This document shows, one piece after another, positions 1 to 9,584 of a stretch of DNA of 64,000 bases. Each line of letters begins with the position of its first letter. The first letter of the stretch is position 1. This stretch comes from Diploptera punctata (Eukaryota; Arthropoda; Insecta; Blattodea; Blaberidae). The stretch covers positions 894,501 to 958,500 of the forward strand of contig JASPKZ010007795.1 in assembly GCA_030220185.1 (NCBI GenBank). The letters are read 5' to 3'. The position numbers and the translations under genes are program-made. The notes under the pieces are model-generated. The model did not search any database. It saw only the letters and a list, made by a program, of their open reading frames with translations, and was not told the DNA's origin.

Positions 1-410
1 AAAAAAAAAAAGAGTTAAAATAATTCTAACTACATTTCACCACCATGTTTGTAGTTCAATAAAAAATGTAATTGTAATTGCAAAGAGAATTCTGAAACAA
101 TCCCTAGAATTAATTATAATCATGGAATAATAATAATTTTGAACATATTGTTTCTCCAAATTATGACATACTGGAATGGTCTATTTGTGTTCTGAAACGT
201 CCAATTTAATGTTACTGTCACATTTGAATTTAATATATTTATGCAATGTAAAAAATAGGAATAATCCAAACTGTACCAGCTCTAAATTTGGTTAATGCTA
301 CATTTCATGGAAGCCTGTTTGTATTGGTTGGAATGTTTTGTTTGATGTATATGTTTGGATTTCATAATTGATTAATCATATGTATAACTCTCAGTTTTTA
401 TGTATTAATT
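1..410. other. AT-rich sequence, nothing recognised
   Basis: Non-coding AT-rich DNA that opens with an A run. I see no open frame, repeat family or tRNA-like motif before the SINE that begins near 411. Confidence 0.6.
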
Positions 411-700
411 AACGTGATTCCACTACAGTCTTAGAAGGTTTTGGGGTAGTGGCATGATAAAGCTCCCATCTTTCTAGACAATAGGCAGGAGATGTCCGTC
501 GGTTTGTCGGATCTGCCTGATGGCTGTATTTGTACCCAGAGCATGCATCTAGTACTCATTTTCAATAGGATCTGAGTCGACCCCAGGGCCATAATGACAC
601 CAGAAAGTCTAGTACAGCTAAAAATGTTGACCATATCGAGACTCAAACCCACGACTTTCCTGTTTGTAGCACATTTCCTAACACAATTACGCTATGGCGC
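411..700 (-). mobile_element. SINE-A, old diverged copy
   Basis: tRNA-derived SINE read on the minus strand. It aligns by eye to the younger copies at 38617 and 63209: the block carrying GAGTCGACCCCAGGGCCAT is retained, and the tRNA-like head near 670-700 survives as ACGCTATGGCGC instead of ACGCTACGGCG. Substitutions and small gaps run throughout, so it is one of the oldest SINE-A copies here. No target duplication is legible. The 73-codon minus-strand open frame over it is chance. Confidence 0.75.
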
Positions 701-984
701 GATTTAAATATAAAACATCATTAAAATTGTTTCAAATCATGAACGTGATATTTTATATTGGGTCAGAATTAATGAAAAATCTAATTACAATCCAAATACA
801 GTGAACATCTTGATTTTTTAGCTATCAATGAAGTCTGCTTGTCTCACTTATGTGCTGATATTTTCACTTATAGGTTACAATGGGCAGATGTATGTAAATA
901 TATGCAAAAAGTTTAGAAAATAGTAGCTTCATAATATTTTTGTGTCATATTTTTCATATTTTGTTTTTACGATTCAATTATCTA

Positions 985-1700
985 TGTGGCACAATTAAAC
1001 GCACTTTATTGAATAAGACTAGAAAAGAAACTATTTTGAAGTTTTACAAAGTATTGGCAGTTCCATCTCTTATATATGGATGTGAAATATGACAGATAAT
1101 TAATTGTTCAATGACTATTATTGTAACATTTTTTTTGTATTCATATGTAACATATGTTTGTCCTGTTTAATATGACTATTATTGTAATTTTTTTGTATTC
1201 ATGTGTAACATATGTTTCTCCTGTTTAATATGACTATTATTGTATTTTTTGTATTCATATGTAACATATGCTTGTTCTGGTGAGTGGAAGAGAAGGCCAC
1301 ATGTCCTTAACTCCACCAGGCTAAATACATCTATTCTATTCTATTCTATGAAACCTGGACATTAACAAAGGCAGATAGTAAACAAATAGAGGCTGCTGAA
1401 ATGAAGATGTTGAGAGCAATAGCAGGATACCAAAGGACCGATAAAAAGAAAAACGAAGATATAAGAACGGAACTTAATATATTTAATCTCTGTGAAAGAA
1501 TAAAATATTACCAAAATGCTTATCTTCAGCACGTATTACGAATGAATGAACAGCGCATACCAAGAAGAATGTATAATTATAAACCAAAAGGGAGAAGAAT
1601 GTTGGGAAGATCATTGAAGAGATGGAAGGACCAATTCGACCTATAATGAGATCGGAACAGGTCATTGGGCCTAATCCTTATTTGTTGATGATGATGATGA
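985..1700 (+). mobile_element. LINE-B 3' fragment, interrupted by a LINE-C tail
   Basis: 5'-truncated non-LTR retrotransposon. Before the interruption it reads as the RT-proximal region (...FYKVLAVPSLIYGCE). After it, 1347-1646 gives the family's C-terminal region: EMKMLRAIAGYQ, then HVLRMNEQRIPRRM and GRRMLGRSLKRW. The stop is followed by a short 3' UTR and a GAT repeat at 1685-1700, the usual end of this family in the window. The same domain order is seen at 44285, 47395 and 60545. It is a dead copy, interrupted at 1096-1346. Confidence 0.75.
1096..1346 (+). mobile_element. LINE-C 3' end inserted in LINE-B, with internal tandem repeat
   Basis: Splits LINE-B between its TGTGAAA and the following CCTGGACATT. 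The right half (GAGTGGAAGAGAAGGCC, then CTTAACTC) is the same 3' terminus that appears on the minus strand at 2758-2810, so this is a very short LINE-C 3' end with a CTATT-repeat tail. The left half holds three tandem units of about 58-61 bp starting near 1112, 1173 and 1231 (each beginning TGACTATTATTG). Confidence 0.65.
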
Positions 1701-2734
1701 CGATTTCATATTTTGGTATAATTGTCTTCATATAATTCCTCGCTCTGGAAGTATTAGTCAAAATATATAAAAAATTATGTACTTTGTATTCAGTCTTGTC
1801 AATATCTGGACAGTAGCTAACAAATTTCTGCTGAGGATAGGACTGATCCCGAAAGGCCTTCAATGTTTAATTATCTTAATAGTTGAGAAGACTGCATACA
1901 AGTTACATAATTTTATATTTTTAAGTTATATCTAATAAATATATCTAATAGGCTTAGATCTTCAAATTGCATTTTCCGAAGATACCTTTAAAAATGACAT
2001 CTACTGGTGTTTTTAATTATATTTTTTTTTGCCAATTGCATACTGTAAACTAGGCATTTTAAACCAATTAAAAACAGTACCGTTTTAAATGCACCATAAT
2101 TACAATATTTTCTTTGTTTTCAAAAACTTTTATCTTAAGTTTAATCTGTTTAAAAAATGTTTGTTGTCTGTTACGTTTTACCAGTGGCGTGCATTCAACC
2201 CAGCTACCCGAACATTACTGGTGTAATTAGCATATTCACAATTTTGGATTAAAATAGAATAATACATTTGCCAAATTCCATTCAAATCAATTACGCGTGA
2301 AATGAAAATTCAAATTTCCCGCTGCGCCAGCAGACTTCTATCGCATTCGGCTTCACGGAATCTTCGAATTCACAGTATCCCATAAAGGAACATAGAGAGT
2401 GTATATTATCCCTAATAACCCCAGCTACTATGTTACAGATGAATTCACGCATGCGCACATAATATATTTCTTTGTGTGCCTGATGAGACCGGCGATAACC
2501 CACATTAGACGATTGTGTCTAAATCACCGAGTTTTGTTGATTACCAGCTAACTATGTCTGACTTACGTCACAAAACGAAGAAGTGCACAAGTTGATTGAT
2601 AACCAATAGTCGAATGAAAACTTCATTGCAAGTTTTAACCTATCGATTCATGAAACATTCCTTTGAAGAAAAAATATTATTGGGTGATACGAGACTAGAA
2701 ACGTGATTGGCTGATTTGTGAAGCATCACTTCCT
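1701..2734. other. No gene recognised
   Basis: AT-rich DNA with short open frames only (at most 70 codons), none resembling a known family. Around 2270-2600 the base composition is more balanced, but I found no repeat partner or splice-compatible coding block. Confidence 0.5.
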
Positions 2735-3595
2735 TAACAATAATAATAATAATAATACTTTATTTATTCTGGCAGAGTTAAGGCCATAAGGCCCTCTCTT
2801 CCACTCAACCAGCACAAATACAAATAAATATTCGACAATTATAGATATACACTGTACTAATTATAAACAGTTAAAGATACAGTAAATGTAGCAATGTAAA
2901 TGTCATGTACAAACAACATTTCATAGGGTAATAACAATAATGATACGATAATAATAATAATAATAGTAATAATAATAATAATATAAATATTATACATTAT
3001 ACGGGAAACACCAATTAATATATATATCTTACACTGGATAATAATGAAGTCGAGTTTAGAGCAAATATAAATTTAGATTTCTTTTGAAAGATGCCAATGT
3101 CCGGCAGCCCCTTATTTCTTGTGGTAGGGAATTCCAGTTGCGAGAAGTGGAGATGGTATTGACATGGAGTGATGTGATGTCCTATGTTGCGGTATATTAA
3201 GTAAGAGACTATGTTGTGATCTTGTGTTTAAGTTATGGTTTGAGGATAGATACTGGAAACGGGATGATAAATAATTGGGAATCGAGGTATGTAGGATCTT
3301 AAATAGGAGAATTAGACAGTGCGATTTTCTTCTCTCTTTTAGATGTAGCCATGACAATTCGTGGAATAATGGAGAAATGTGATCGTATTTTCGAACATTA
3401 AATATGAATCTGATACACATATTATGGACACGCTGCAGTTTGTCCGACAATCCGTCACTTATGTCAGTTAGTAGAACGTCACAGTAGTCAAAATGCGGCA
3501 TCACTAAAGTTTGGATTAAAATTCTTTTAAGAGTTGTAGGAAGAAAATGTTTAAGTCGCAATACAATTTTTCGAAGTAACTTGTTTGTATTTAAT
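2735..3595 (-). mobile_element. LINE-C (Jockey/CR1-like), 3' portion
   Basis: 5'-truncated retroposon on the minus strand, ending at left in a (TAA)n tail (2735-2757). The open frame 3561-3112 encodes the C-terminal part of a reverse transcriptase ORF2: LVMPHFDYCDVLLTDI near residues 19-34, then LQRVHNMCIRFIFN, then LHLKERRKSHCLILLFKIL, patterns typical of the Jockey/CR1 group after the YADD palm. A 3' UTR of about 350 bp follows. The 149-codon frame is intact, but the rest of the ORF is missing, so the copy cannot be autonomous. Confidence 0.8.
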
Positions 3596-3802
3596 GATAT
3601 TTAACTTATGCTAATTATATTTTTACAGAAAACAAAGGAACGATATCAAATAAAATTATATAAGTGATGCTGATAAATGTGATTTGTCAAGTTACTGAAA
3701 ATGAATGTGTGCTATTTATAATGTATACAAGAGACCATTTTCGTGCAGACCTTTCAACGATAAAAATGACCTCGTACAACAATCAAATATACAATCTACT
3801 AG

Positions 3803-4106
3803 TCGACCAGCCAAGTCGGGCTAGTAGTCAGCTTATCTGACTACTGTTCATGAGAACCCGGGTTCGATTCCCGATCAAACCATTGGAATTTTTCCTTAAA
3901 GGGTATTATTGCTGTGGTTGTCCTTGGTCTGGAATTTAGGTTAAGTTTAGGTTAAGAACTCTTCTGGAACGATATAATTTATTATCTATCATATCATTGG
4001 GGTAATGTAACTCCGCCTTCTAGGCGCCCCAACTTGAGAAGTGGGTTACAATTACGCCAATGCCAGGAGAGAAACCAGAAATGTCGAATTAATAACCTGG
4101 GACATT
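3803..4106 (+). mobile_element. SINE-C
   Basis: tRNA-derived SINE. The head has an A-box-like GGGCTAGTAGTCAGC and a B-box-like GGGTTCGATTCCC at 3858-3870. The body runs through CCTTAAAGGG and the GGAATTTAGGTTAAG block to the family 3' end GAGAGAAACCAGAAATGTCG. It aligns end to end with the copy at 19250. Flanking duplications are not clear. Confidence 0.85.
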
Positions 4107-4203
4107 GAATACGATATTAACTTTTGAGAGCCTTGTCTGCTTCACATTTTAAGTATCACTGCATGTGTTTCTAATAATAAAATTAATGAATTTCGATTGT
4201 ATA

Positions 4204-4508
4204 AGTAAGTAAAGTAAAGTGATCCCACGACAGGCCTCGAGAGGCCCTTGGTGTAGTGGGAGGTTATGGCTCCCACTTTTTCTGGACAATTGACACTTGA
4301 TGTCAGCCGGGTTGTCAGCCCTGCGCGACGGCCGCATTTACCCCCACAACAAGCGTCTGATGGTCATTTCCGTTAGAGGCTGAGTCGATCCCTGGGCCAT
4401 GGTGCTGCCAGAGGGATTGGGTCAATTTAAAAATCCTGACCCCATCGGGACTCGAACCCTCGACTTTCCGCCTTGTAGCGCAGTGCCTTAACCACTACGC
4501 TACGGCGT
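4204..4508 (-). mobile_element. SINE-A
   Basis: Full-length minus-strand copy. The 3' tail is the AGTAAAGTAAAGT repeat at 4204-4219 and the tRNA-like head ends at CTACGCTACGGCG near 4508. On the sense strand the head has the A-box CGTAGCGTAGTGG and the B-box GGTTCGAGTCCC, so it could have been transcribed by RNA polymerase III. Confidence 0.85.
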
Positions 4509-4562
4509 ACGAATTCTAAAATATTCATTTTTATACACCGGTACTTTACTATTATGGTAGAT

Positions 4563-4880
4563 TTCTGTGGTCTCGAATTAGCGTGCTGCCTTGTCACGCA
4601 GCGGGCCCAGGTTCGATCCCCGGTCGGGGCAGTTTTTCTGGGTGAGGTTTCTATCGGGGTTTTTTCCTCACCTGTAAGACAAATGTCAGGAAAACTTTAT
4701 GGCCCAAACGGTCCCCGAAATCATATAGCCATCATCATCGTCATCATCATCATCCTTCACCGGTGTGGAAAGCAACGGGAAGCTACCACACCTACTATTC
4801 ACTAGTAAAGCTGCAAGCATAGCATGAAAATGCTATGATTGCAGTGAAGGATCTGCCTTCGGGAAGAATTACTATAGATG
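4563..4880 (+). mobile_element. SINE-B
   Basis: tRNA-derived SINE: GTGGTCTCGAATTAGCGTGC (A-box area), GGTTCGATCCCCGG (B-box), then the CTGTAAGACAAATGTCAGG body, an ATC-rich linker and the CACCGGTGTGGAAAGCAACG block. It ends near the 3' hairpin region GATCTGCCTTCGGG. It is slightly more diverged than the copy at 62859. Confidence 0.85.
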
Positions 4881-4978
4881 GATAGTAATAGGCCCCTACA
4901 TTTACAATAATTAATGCTCATACTATTCATAAATTGATCAACTTGGAATGGAAGTTGTTATAAACTATTTTTTGTCAT

Positions 4979-5303
4979 ACTAACTACCTAACTCACAGGG
5001 ACTATTAAACCCGTAGGTTCGTGGCCGCGCAGACATAACCTCTCCATACATTCCTATTCTGAGCTATTTTTCCAGTTGGCTTGGATTCCCTGAAGAAGTT
5101 CCCGCCCGAATAGGGGACTATATTACTTCCAGAAAAAATTACCCCAATGGAACCCATGTCCACGTTTCTTGACAATTGTATTTTTACGATGAAAGATCGT
5201 CACTCTTTCGACCAAGGTTTTTTTTTTCGTCTGGTTTATCGCCTTCGACCTGTCTGGCATGGAAAACTACCGCCGGCATAGACATTTTCGTCATGCAGCT
5301 AGG
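4979..5303 (-). mobile_element. Miniature LINE-A: 3' end fused to 5' end
   Basis: The left part (4979-5077) is the LINE-A 3' terminus on the minus strand (ACTATTAAACCCGTAGGTTC... CTCCATACATTCC). The right part (about 5078-5303) is the LINE-A 5' leader, also on the minus strand; its sense copy lies at 50895-51200, sharing for example CTTTCGACCAAGG and GTCTGGCATG. The whole internal coding region is missing, leaving about 325 bp. The same kind of join, with a different breakpoint, occurs at 17331-17420. Confidence 0.75.
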
Positions 5304-5750
5304 GCAATTGCACGTCACTGCATTTTACTTAATTTGTCAGTATGGCAAGAAGTAGAGTTTATCCAGAAACTGGCGGACATGCTAAATACGTAGAAGCCTA
5401 TAATTACGATAGTCTATCATAGATACCAAGACAGGTTTCAAGTAATTTTTATCGACATAAAATATAATTTTCTATATTTTCCTTATAATTATATACAATT
5501 GTTAAAAAATATAATAATGTATTGTTACATGAAAACTATCTATTCACGACAGTGGAAAAATGTAAATTCATAAATATTGTAAACTAACTCACTGGCACTG
5601 TACGCATTTATGAGAGGCTATGTGATCTCTTTATCGACCCTTTTTAGTGTAGTAGACTTTTCGCCAATAATATTTACTCTTGCCCAATGCATGTCCTCCG
5701 TGGATTATCAAATGAATAATCTCTAATTACAATACGAGCATTTACGTATC
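5304..5750. other. No gene recognised
   Basis: AT-rich sequence without repeat partners or credible open frames. Confidence 0.5.
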
Positions 5751-5865
5751 TAAGGGTCAGTTTCACCAACAGAAGTAACTGTATTACGCCAGTTTTCCCC
5801 ATATATATAATACATAGCTTAAACTGGCGTAATGCAGTTATCTCTGTTGGTGAAACCGACCCCTA
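5751..5865. mobile_element. Hairpin MITE, 115 bp
   Basis: Two inverted arms of about 45 bp (TAAGGGTCAGTTTCACCAAC at left; the complement of GTTGGTGAAACCGACCCCTA at right) enclose a loop of about 25 bp with a TA run. Arms differ at a handful of positions, so it is an old foldback. The terminal TA and AGGGTC would fit a Tc1/mariner-type MITE, but I cannot prove the superfamily. Confidence 0.7.
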
Positions 5866-5942
5866 GACGTAGGATTACCGTATAGTTTTCCACACTATTC
5901 AACTTTAATACAATTATTCAATATCGTGACAACAAAATAAGT

Positions 5943-5971
5943 AAGGGAGAGAGAGAGAGGTGGGAGGGAGG

Positions 5972-6047
<76 letters not shown>
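5943..6047 (+). repeat. (GA)n microsatellite
   Basis: Nearly pure GA dinucleotide tract with a GGGAGGGAGG interruption near 5965. It lies about 60 bp left of the perfect palindrome at 6110. Confidence 0.95.
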
Positions 6048-6050
<3 letters not shown>

Positions 6051-6109
6051 ACCAGTAAACAATACTAAACATATTTAATTTTAGGAAGTTATATTTTGAG
6101 GTTATTTTA

Positions 6110-6314
6110 ATTATATTATTTTTGGTCTGGACATCTTACCTCAATAATAATGTTGATTTGTTCTTGGACATGTTTCAAAACAATTCTGTTTTATCGTCAG
6201 CTTTCCCAGACTGTCTGGGAAAGCTGACGATAAAACAGAATTGTTTTGAAACATGTCCAAGAACAAATCAACATTATTATTGAGGTAAGATGTCCAGACC
6301 AAAAATAATATAAT
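6110..6314. repeat. Perfect 205-bp palindrome
   Basis: Two 102-bp arms are exact reverse complements around a single T at 6212 (core CCCAGACTGTCTGGG). I checked the arms base by base and found no mismatch. The outer ends are TTATATTATTTTTGGTCTGG and its complement. There is no loop sequence, so it is either a very young foldback or a replication or assembly product. The minus-strand open frame 6323-6141 is a consequence of the symmetry. Confidence 0.9.
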
Positions 6315-6481
6315 AGTAAACATATTACGAAAACAGAGAGTCTACGCGCTGGGCCCAAGATATTACGTGACTTGCTCTAGTTTCCAGCACTTTGGATGCA
6401 TAGAATAATGCTTTAATCTGACTTATCGTATTTAACTTAACTCTAATTAAGATCATGAGTGAGGGCATTACATTTACGTAC

Positions 6482-7075
6482 TAATACGAGCTAGACTCAT
6501 AGTAGATTCATGGGCACGCGGACATAAGCTCTCCACACGTCCCTATCCTGAGCTAACGTTTTCCAATCGTCCCCTGTATCATCTTCCTCTTCTAGTAGGC
6601 GACTACAACTTCACTGAAGTTTTCGCCTTCTCAACTATTTTTGTCCAATATGGTCTATTCTGGATACAGACTGCCCAATTTTTAATGTTCATGTCTATTA
6701 TATGCTTTATGATATCATCTTGCCATTTGTTTTTTGGGCGCCCAGCTGCTATGATGTATATTTGTTTCCATTTGTGTATTATTTTTACTTCCCTCAAATC
6801 ATGGTTAATGTTATTCTCCCACTTCATTCTTGGTCTATCAACTGGGCATTTTCCCTCTGGTTTTCCTTCATGAAGCTTCCATACCCCTCTTTCATTCCCC
6901 ATTCGTGTCATATGTCCTGCCTATTGTAGTCTACGAAACTTAACTGTTCGTACTATATATAGTTTCCTATAAAGATCATGTACTGGTAGCTCATTGTTAA
7001 ATAGTCTTCTCCATTCGCCTGTCTGTTCATCTCTCTTTGGTCCAAAAAGAACTTTATTCCCAAATACTTGTAAAG
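6482..7075 (-). mobile_element. LINE-A C-terminal fragment with nested insertion
   Basis: Minus-strand 3' part of LINE-A. The frame at 6911-6790 reads TRMGNERGVWKLHEGKPEG... NNINHDLREV, then leaves the family. About 6582-6790 belongs to another LINE, after which the LINE-A 3' end resumes toward 6482 (CTCCACACGTCCCTATCCTG on the plus strand). The 5' truncation is near 7075 at the ENKVLRK region. It is fairly diverged. Confidence 0.8.
6582..6790 (-). mobile_element. Unassigned LINE C-terminus nested in LINE-A
   Basis: Encodes AAGRPKNKWQDDIIKHI and NRPYWTKIVEKAKTS, the GRP..RW...D.....W pattern found at the extreme C-terminus of several LINE ORF2s. It interrupts LINE-A between ATCATCTTCC (6573-6582) and TTACTTCCCTC (6786 onward). 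The flanks TGTATCATCTT and TGTATTATTTT look like a decayed target duplication. Confidence 0.6.
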
Positions 7076-7202
7076 GATGTTAAATTGAAATCATGAAATT
7101 GAAATAACTTTCTTGTTATGTTTATTAGGCAAACTAATAGGACATCTTAAAGTAGAATAATTCATTAAAAGCATTAATTTGATGTACAAAGTTCAATTTC
7201 AT

Positions 7203-7219
7203 GTATTTTTCTCTAAATC

Positions 7220-7286
<67 letters not shown>

Positions 7287-7287
7287 T
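7203..7287 (+). repeat. (TAA)n microsatellite
   Basis: Imperfect AAT/TAA trinucleotide array directly left of the chimeric SINE. Confidence 0.9.
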
Positions 7288-7296
7288 CAATAATTT

Positions 7297-7625
7297 TTTT
7301 AATACCCCCAGTTTTTGGCCTTAGACATTTCTGGCGTTCTCTCCTCGCAATGGCGTAATTGTAACCAACTTCTGAGGTTAGGGCGCCTGGAAGCCGGGGT
7401 TAAGTTGCCCCGATGATATGATGGTTGATGATTATTATTGGTGCGCCAGGAGAGCCCCTAATCCTAAGCTTAATCTAAGATGAATATGGATGATGACATT
7501 TGTCTTACAGGTGAGGAAAAACCCCGATAAAAACCTCACCCAGAAAAACTGTCCCGACCGGGGATCGAACCCGGGTCCGCTGCGTGACAAGGCAGCACGC
7601 TACCTCGAGACCACAGCGGTGGACA
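7297..7625 (-). mobile_element. Chimeric SINE: B head with C tail
   Basis: Read on the minus strand, it begins with the SINE-B tRNA-like head (complement of GGGGATCGAACCCGGGTCCG at 7560-7579) and the B body as far as ACAAATGTCA near 7495. It then switches to the SINE-C 3' half (CTCTCCTGGCGCACC... GCCCTAACCTCAGAAG... GAGAGAACGCCAGAAATGTC) down to 7297. The identical architecture recurs at 45940-46305, so this is a real composite family and not a single accident. Confidence 0.75.
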
Positions 7626-7649
7626 TACTAATAATGTTTCATTAGAAAT

Positions 7650-7935
7650 TTGTTACACACTAAAATTGTTTTTCCTTCAACATATAGTAATTTTATTCTT
7701 CCAAAAATTCCTGTCTTGCTTTTTTTTTTTTTTTTTCAATTCCATTGTATTCATACTTTTGATCCCATCCATCCATTGTTTCTCTGATTTTCCTATCCTC
7801 CTTTTACCTTCAGCATACCATTCCAAAATAATTTTCGGAATTTTGTCTTTTCCCATTTTTTTATCGTATCCAAACAATGTCAATTTTCGTTCTTCAATTA
7901 CTTCAAGAATATTTTTTATTTTCTTACCGATCTAA
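7650..7935 (-). mobile_element. LINE-D C-terminal fragment
   Basis: The minus-strand frame 7883-7677 reads GKDKIPKIILEWYAEGKRR... KQWMDGIKSMNTMEL, the counterpart of RRKDTETNKEVLKWIPPGKEKRGR... in the copy at 13385. A T run at 7722-7736 (A run on the sense strand) expands the frame into lysines. Only the extreme C-terminus remains. Confidence 0.6.
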
Positions 7936-7983
7936 ACCAATAATTAATTTATACTGCCAATAATCTACTTTCATGTGGCCTGT

Positions 7984-8470
7984 GTTGGCAGGTGGCGTCG
8001 TCCTCAACGTTGTTAAAATGATGTATATAAAATATTAACTGTTGGCCTTTCGGAAGTTAACTTCCATCAGCAGCAGGACGAGTATGCGCTACTAGTAGTT
8101 AAGACGCTTTAGATGTTGCAGGTCTTGATGCGTCTCCAGTATGAACTGATTGGTTTTTAAAATCTCATAATTATAAGGGATTGTGTTTCGGGTGTGTTCT
8201 CATTCAGAAGCAAGTTGTTGTCGAAATCTTGAAACAAGTCGACAACAACTTGCTTTTGAACGAGAACACACCCCAATCATACAATCCCTTATATGATATA
8301 CTTAAAAACCAATCAGTTCCTACTGGAGACGCATCAGGACCTGCAACGTCTTAACTACTACTAGCGCATACTCGTCCTGCTGATGATGGAAGTTAACTTC
8401 CGAAAGGCCTACGGTTAATATTTTATGTACATGATTTTAACAAAGTTGAGGACGACGGCATCTACCAACA
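7984..8470. mobile_element. Penelope-like element tail arranged as an inverted repeat
   Basis: Two arms (7984-8223 and 8239-8470) are diverged reverse complements around about 15 bp. The right arm encodes an ORF C-terminus, NENTPQSYNPLYDILKNQ, ending at TAA 8352-8354, followed by about 115 bp to GAGGACGACGGC. The single copy at 9585 encodes the same tail with upstream KLPAKINLLEDLEIIKEI, matching my knowledge of the end of Penelope-like ORFs after the GIY-YIG domain. Inverted partial copies are common for Penelope-like elements. Arm divergence means this is not a sequencing foldback. Confidence 0.65.
8380..8405 (+). ncRNA. Hammerhead-ribozyme-like core in PLE tail
   Basis: CTGATGA (8380-8386), then a GGAAG-TTAA-CTTCC hairpin, then GAAA (8402-8405): the order of the conserved hammerhead core, with stem II closed by TTAA and one extra T before it. 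Upstream TCGTCCT and downstream AGGACGA could form stem I, and a GTTAA/TTAAC hairpin could form stem III (type I). A G-G clash at the base of stem I and an unclear cleavage dinucleotide keep this tentative. Hammerheads are known from Penelope-like terminal repeats. Confidence 0.4.
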
Positions 8471-8519
8471 TTTTAATTTTTAATTTTGATCTTATTTTTG
8501 TAATTGCAATATTTTTTCT

Positions 8520-8650
8520 CCCTCAAGCTAATATTTTCCTCTGATTCTCGCGATTGATTCCATCTCCCTTTCCAAAATATCTCCCTTTCATGCATCTTTC
8601 TTTCTTATCTCTCCACCTTATCTTCGGCCTTCCTGTCTAATACATCTCCT
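8520..8650 (-). mobile_element. LINE C-terminal scrap
   Basis: The minus strand reads RPKIRWRDKKERCMKGR... NRENQRKILA followed by a stop, the RP..RW.D motif of LINE ORF2 C-termini. It is too short to assign to a family. Confidence 0.45.
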
Positions 8651-8980
8651 CTGGCTACCGTTAAATGCGGGAATTGAACCAATTTTCATTTTTTTTTTTT
8701 TTTCCAGGAAATGTCCAAAATTTATAGGCATATCATCTGCTGTAGAATATTTTTAAAAAATCGAACTTTTGCAACAAATATAATTTCAATCAAACATCAA
8801 ACTGATATAAGGTATGAAATTTCAGTATTTTATAATACTGAATGTTGGTTTTTAATGGAATGGCCCATATGCAGTGTCCAAATATACAGAGTAGAGAAAT
8901 GTATTTTAAAAAATGGTTTCTTCTAAAAATACGATAAATTGGCAGATCTATTATTTTTTAATAACCGAATATCAAACTGA

Positions 8981-9282
8981 GGGGGCACGCCGTAGCGTGG
9001 TGGTTAAGGCACTGAGCTACAAGCCGGAGGGTCGAGAGTTCAAGTCCCGTTGGGGTCAGGATTTTTAAACTGACTCAAACCCTCTGGCGGCACTATGGTC
9101 CTGGGGTCGACTCAGCCTCTAACGGAAATGAGTACCAGACGCATGTTCTGGGGTAAAGGCGGCCGTCACGCAGGGCTGACAACCCGGCTGACATAAAGTG
9201 CCGATTGTCTAGAAAAAGTGGGAGCCTTAACCTCCTACTACCCCAAGGGCCTCCGGGCCTGTTGTGGGATCACTTTACTTTT
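8981..9282 (+). mobile_element. SINE-A with 12-bp target duplication
   Basis: Sense-strand full-length SINE-A: GCACGCCGTAGCGTGGTGG at the head, B-box GAGTTCAAGTCCC, tail GGGATCACTTTACTTT. It is bracketed by ATATCAAACTGA at 8969-8980 and 9283-9294, an exact duplication that fixes both boundaries and shows LINE-type (target-primed) insertion. Confidence 0.95.
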
Positions 9283-9428
9283 ATATCAAACTGAGACCTG
9301 AAATTCAGTTCAGATGTTCAGTGCACCACAACGTTTCACTATAAAAATTGTGAACTTTTGAAGATGCGAGTTCAGTTTTTATTTATTTGATTATGGAATG
9401 ACCTTAAATGTTTTATAGATTTACTTTT

Positions 9429-9429
<1 letters not shown>

Positions 9430-9522
<93 letters not shown>
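9430..9522 (+). repeat. Compound (TAG)n(TAA)n microsatellite
   Basis: About 14 TAG units pass abruptly into TAA units, consistent with a single-base change that spread through half of the array. Confidence 0.95.
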
Positions 9523-9526
<4 letters not shown>

Positions 9527-9584
9527 ATTTGTATTCGTAAAAGAAGGAATTCCTTTGGCTATTGAGAATGGACACAATATAAAA

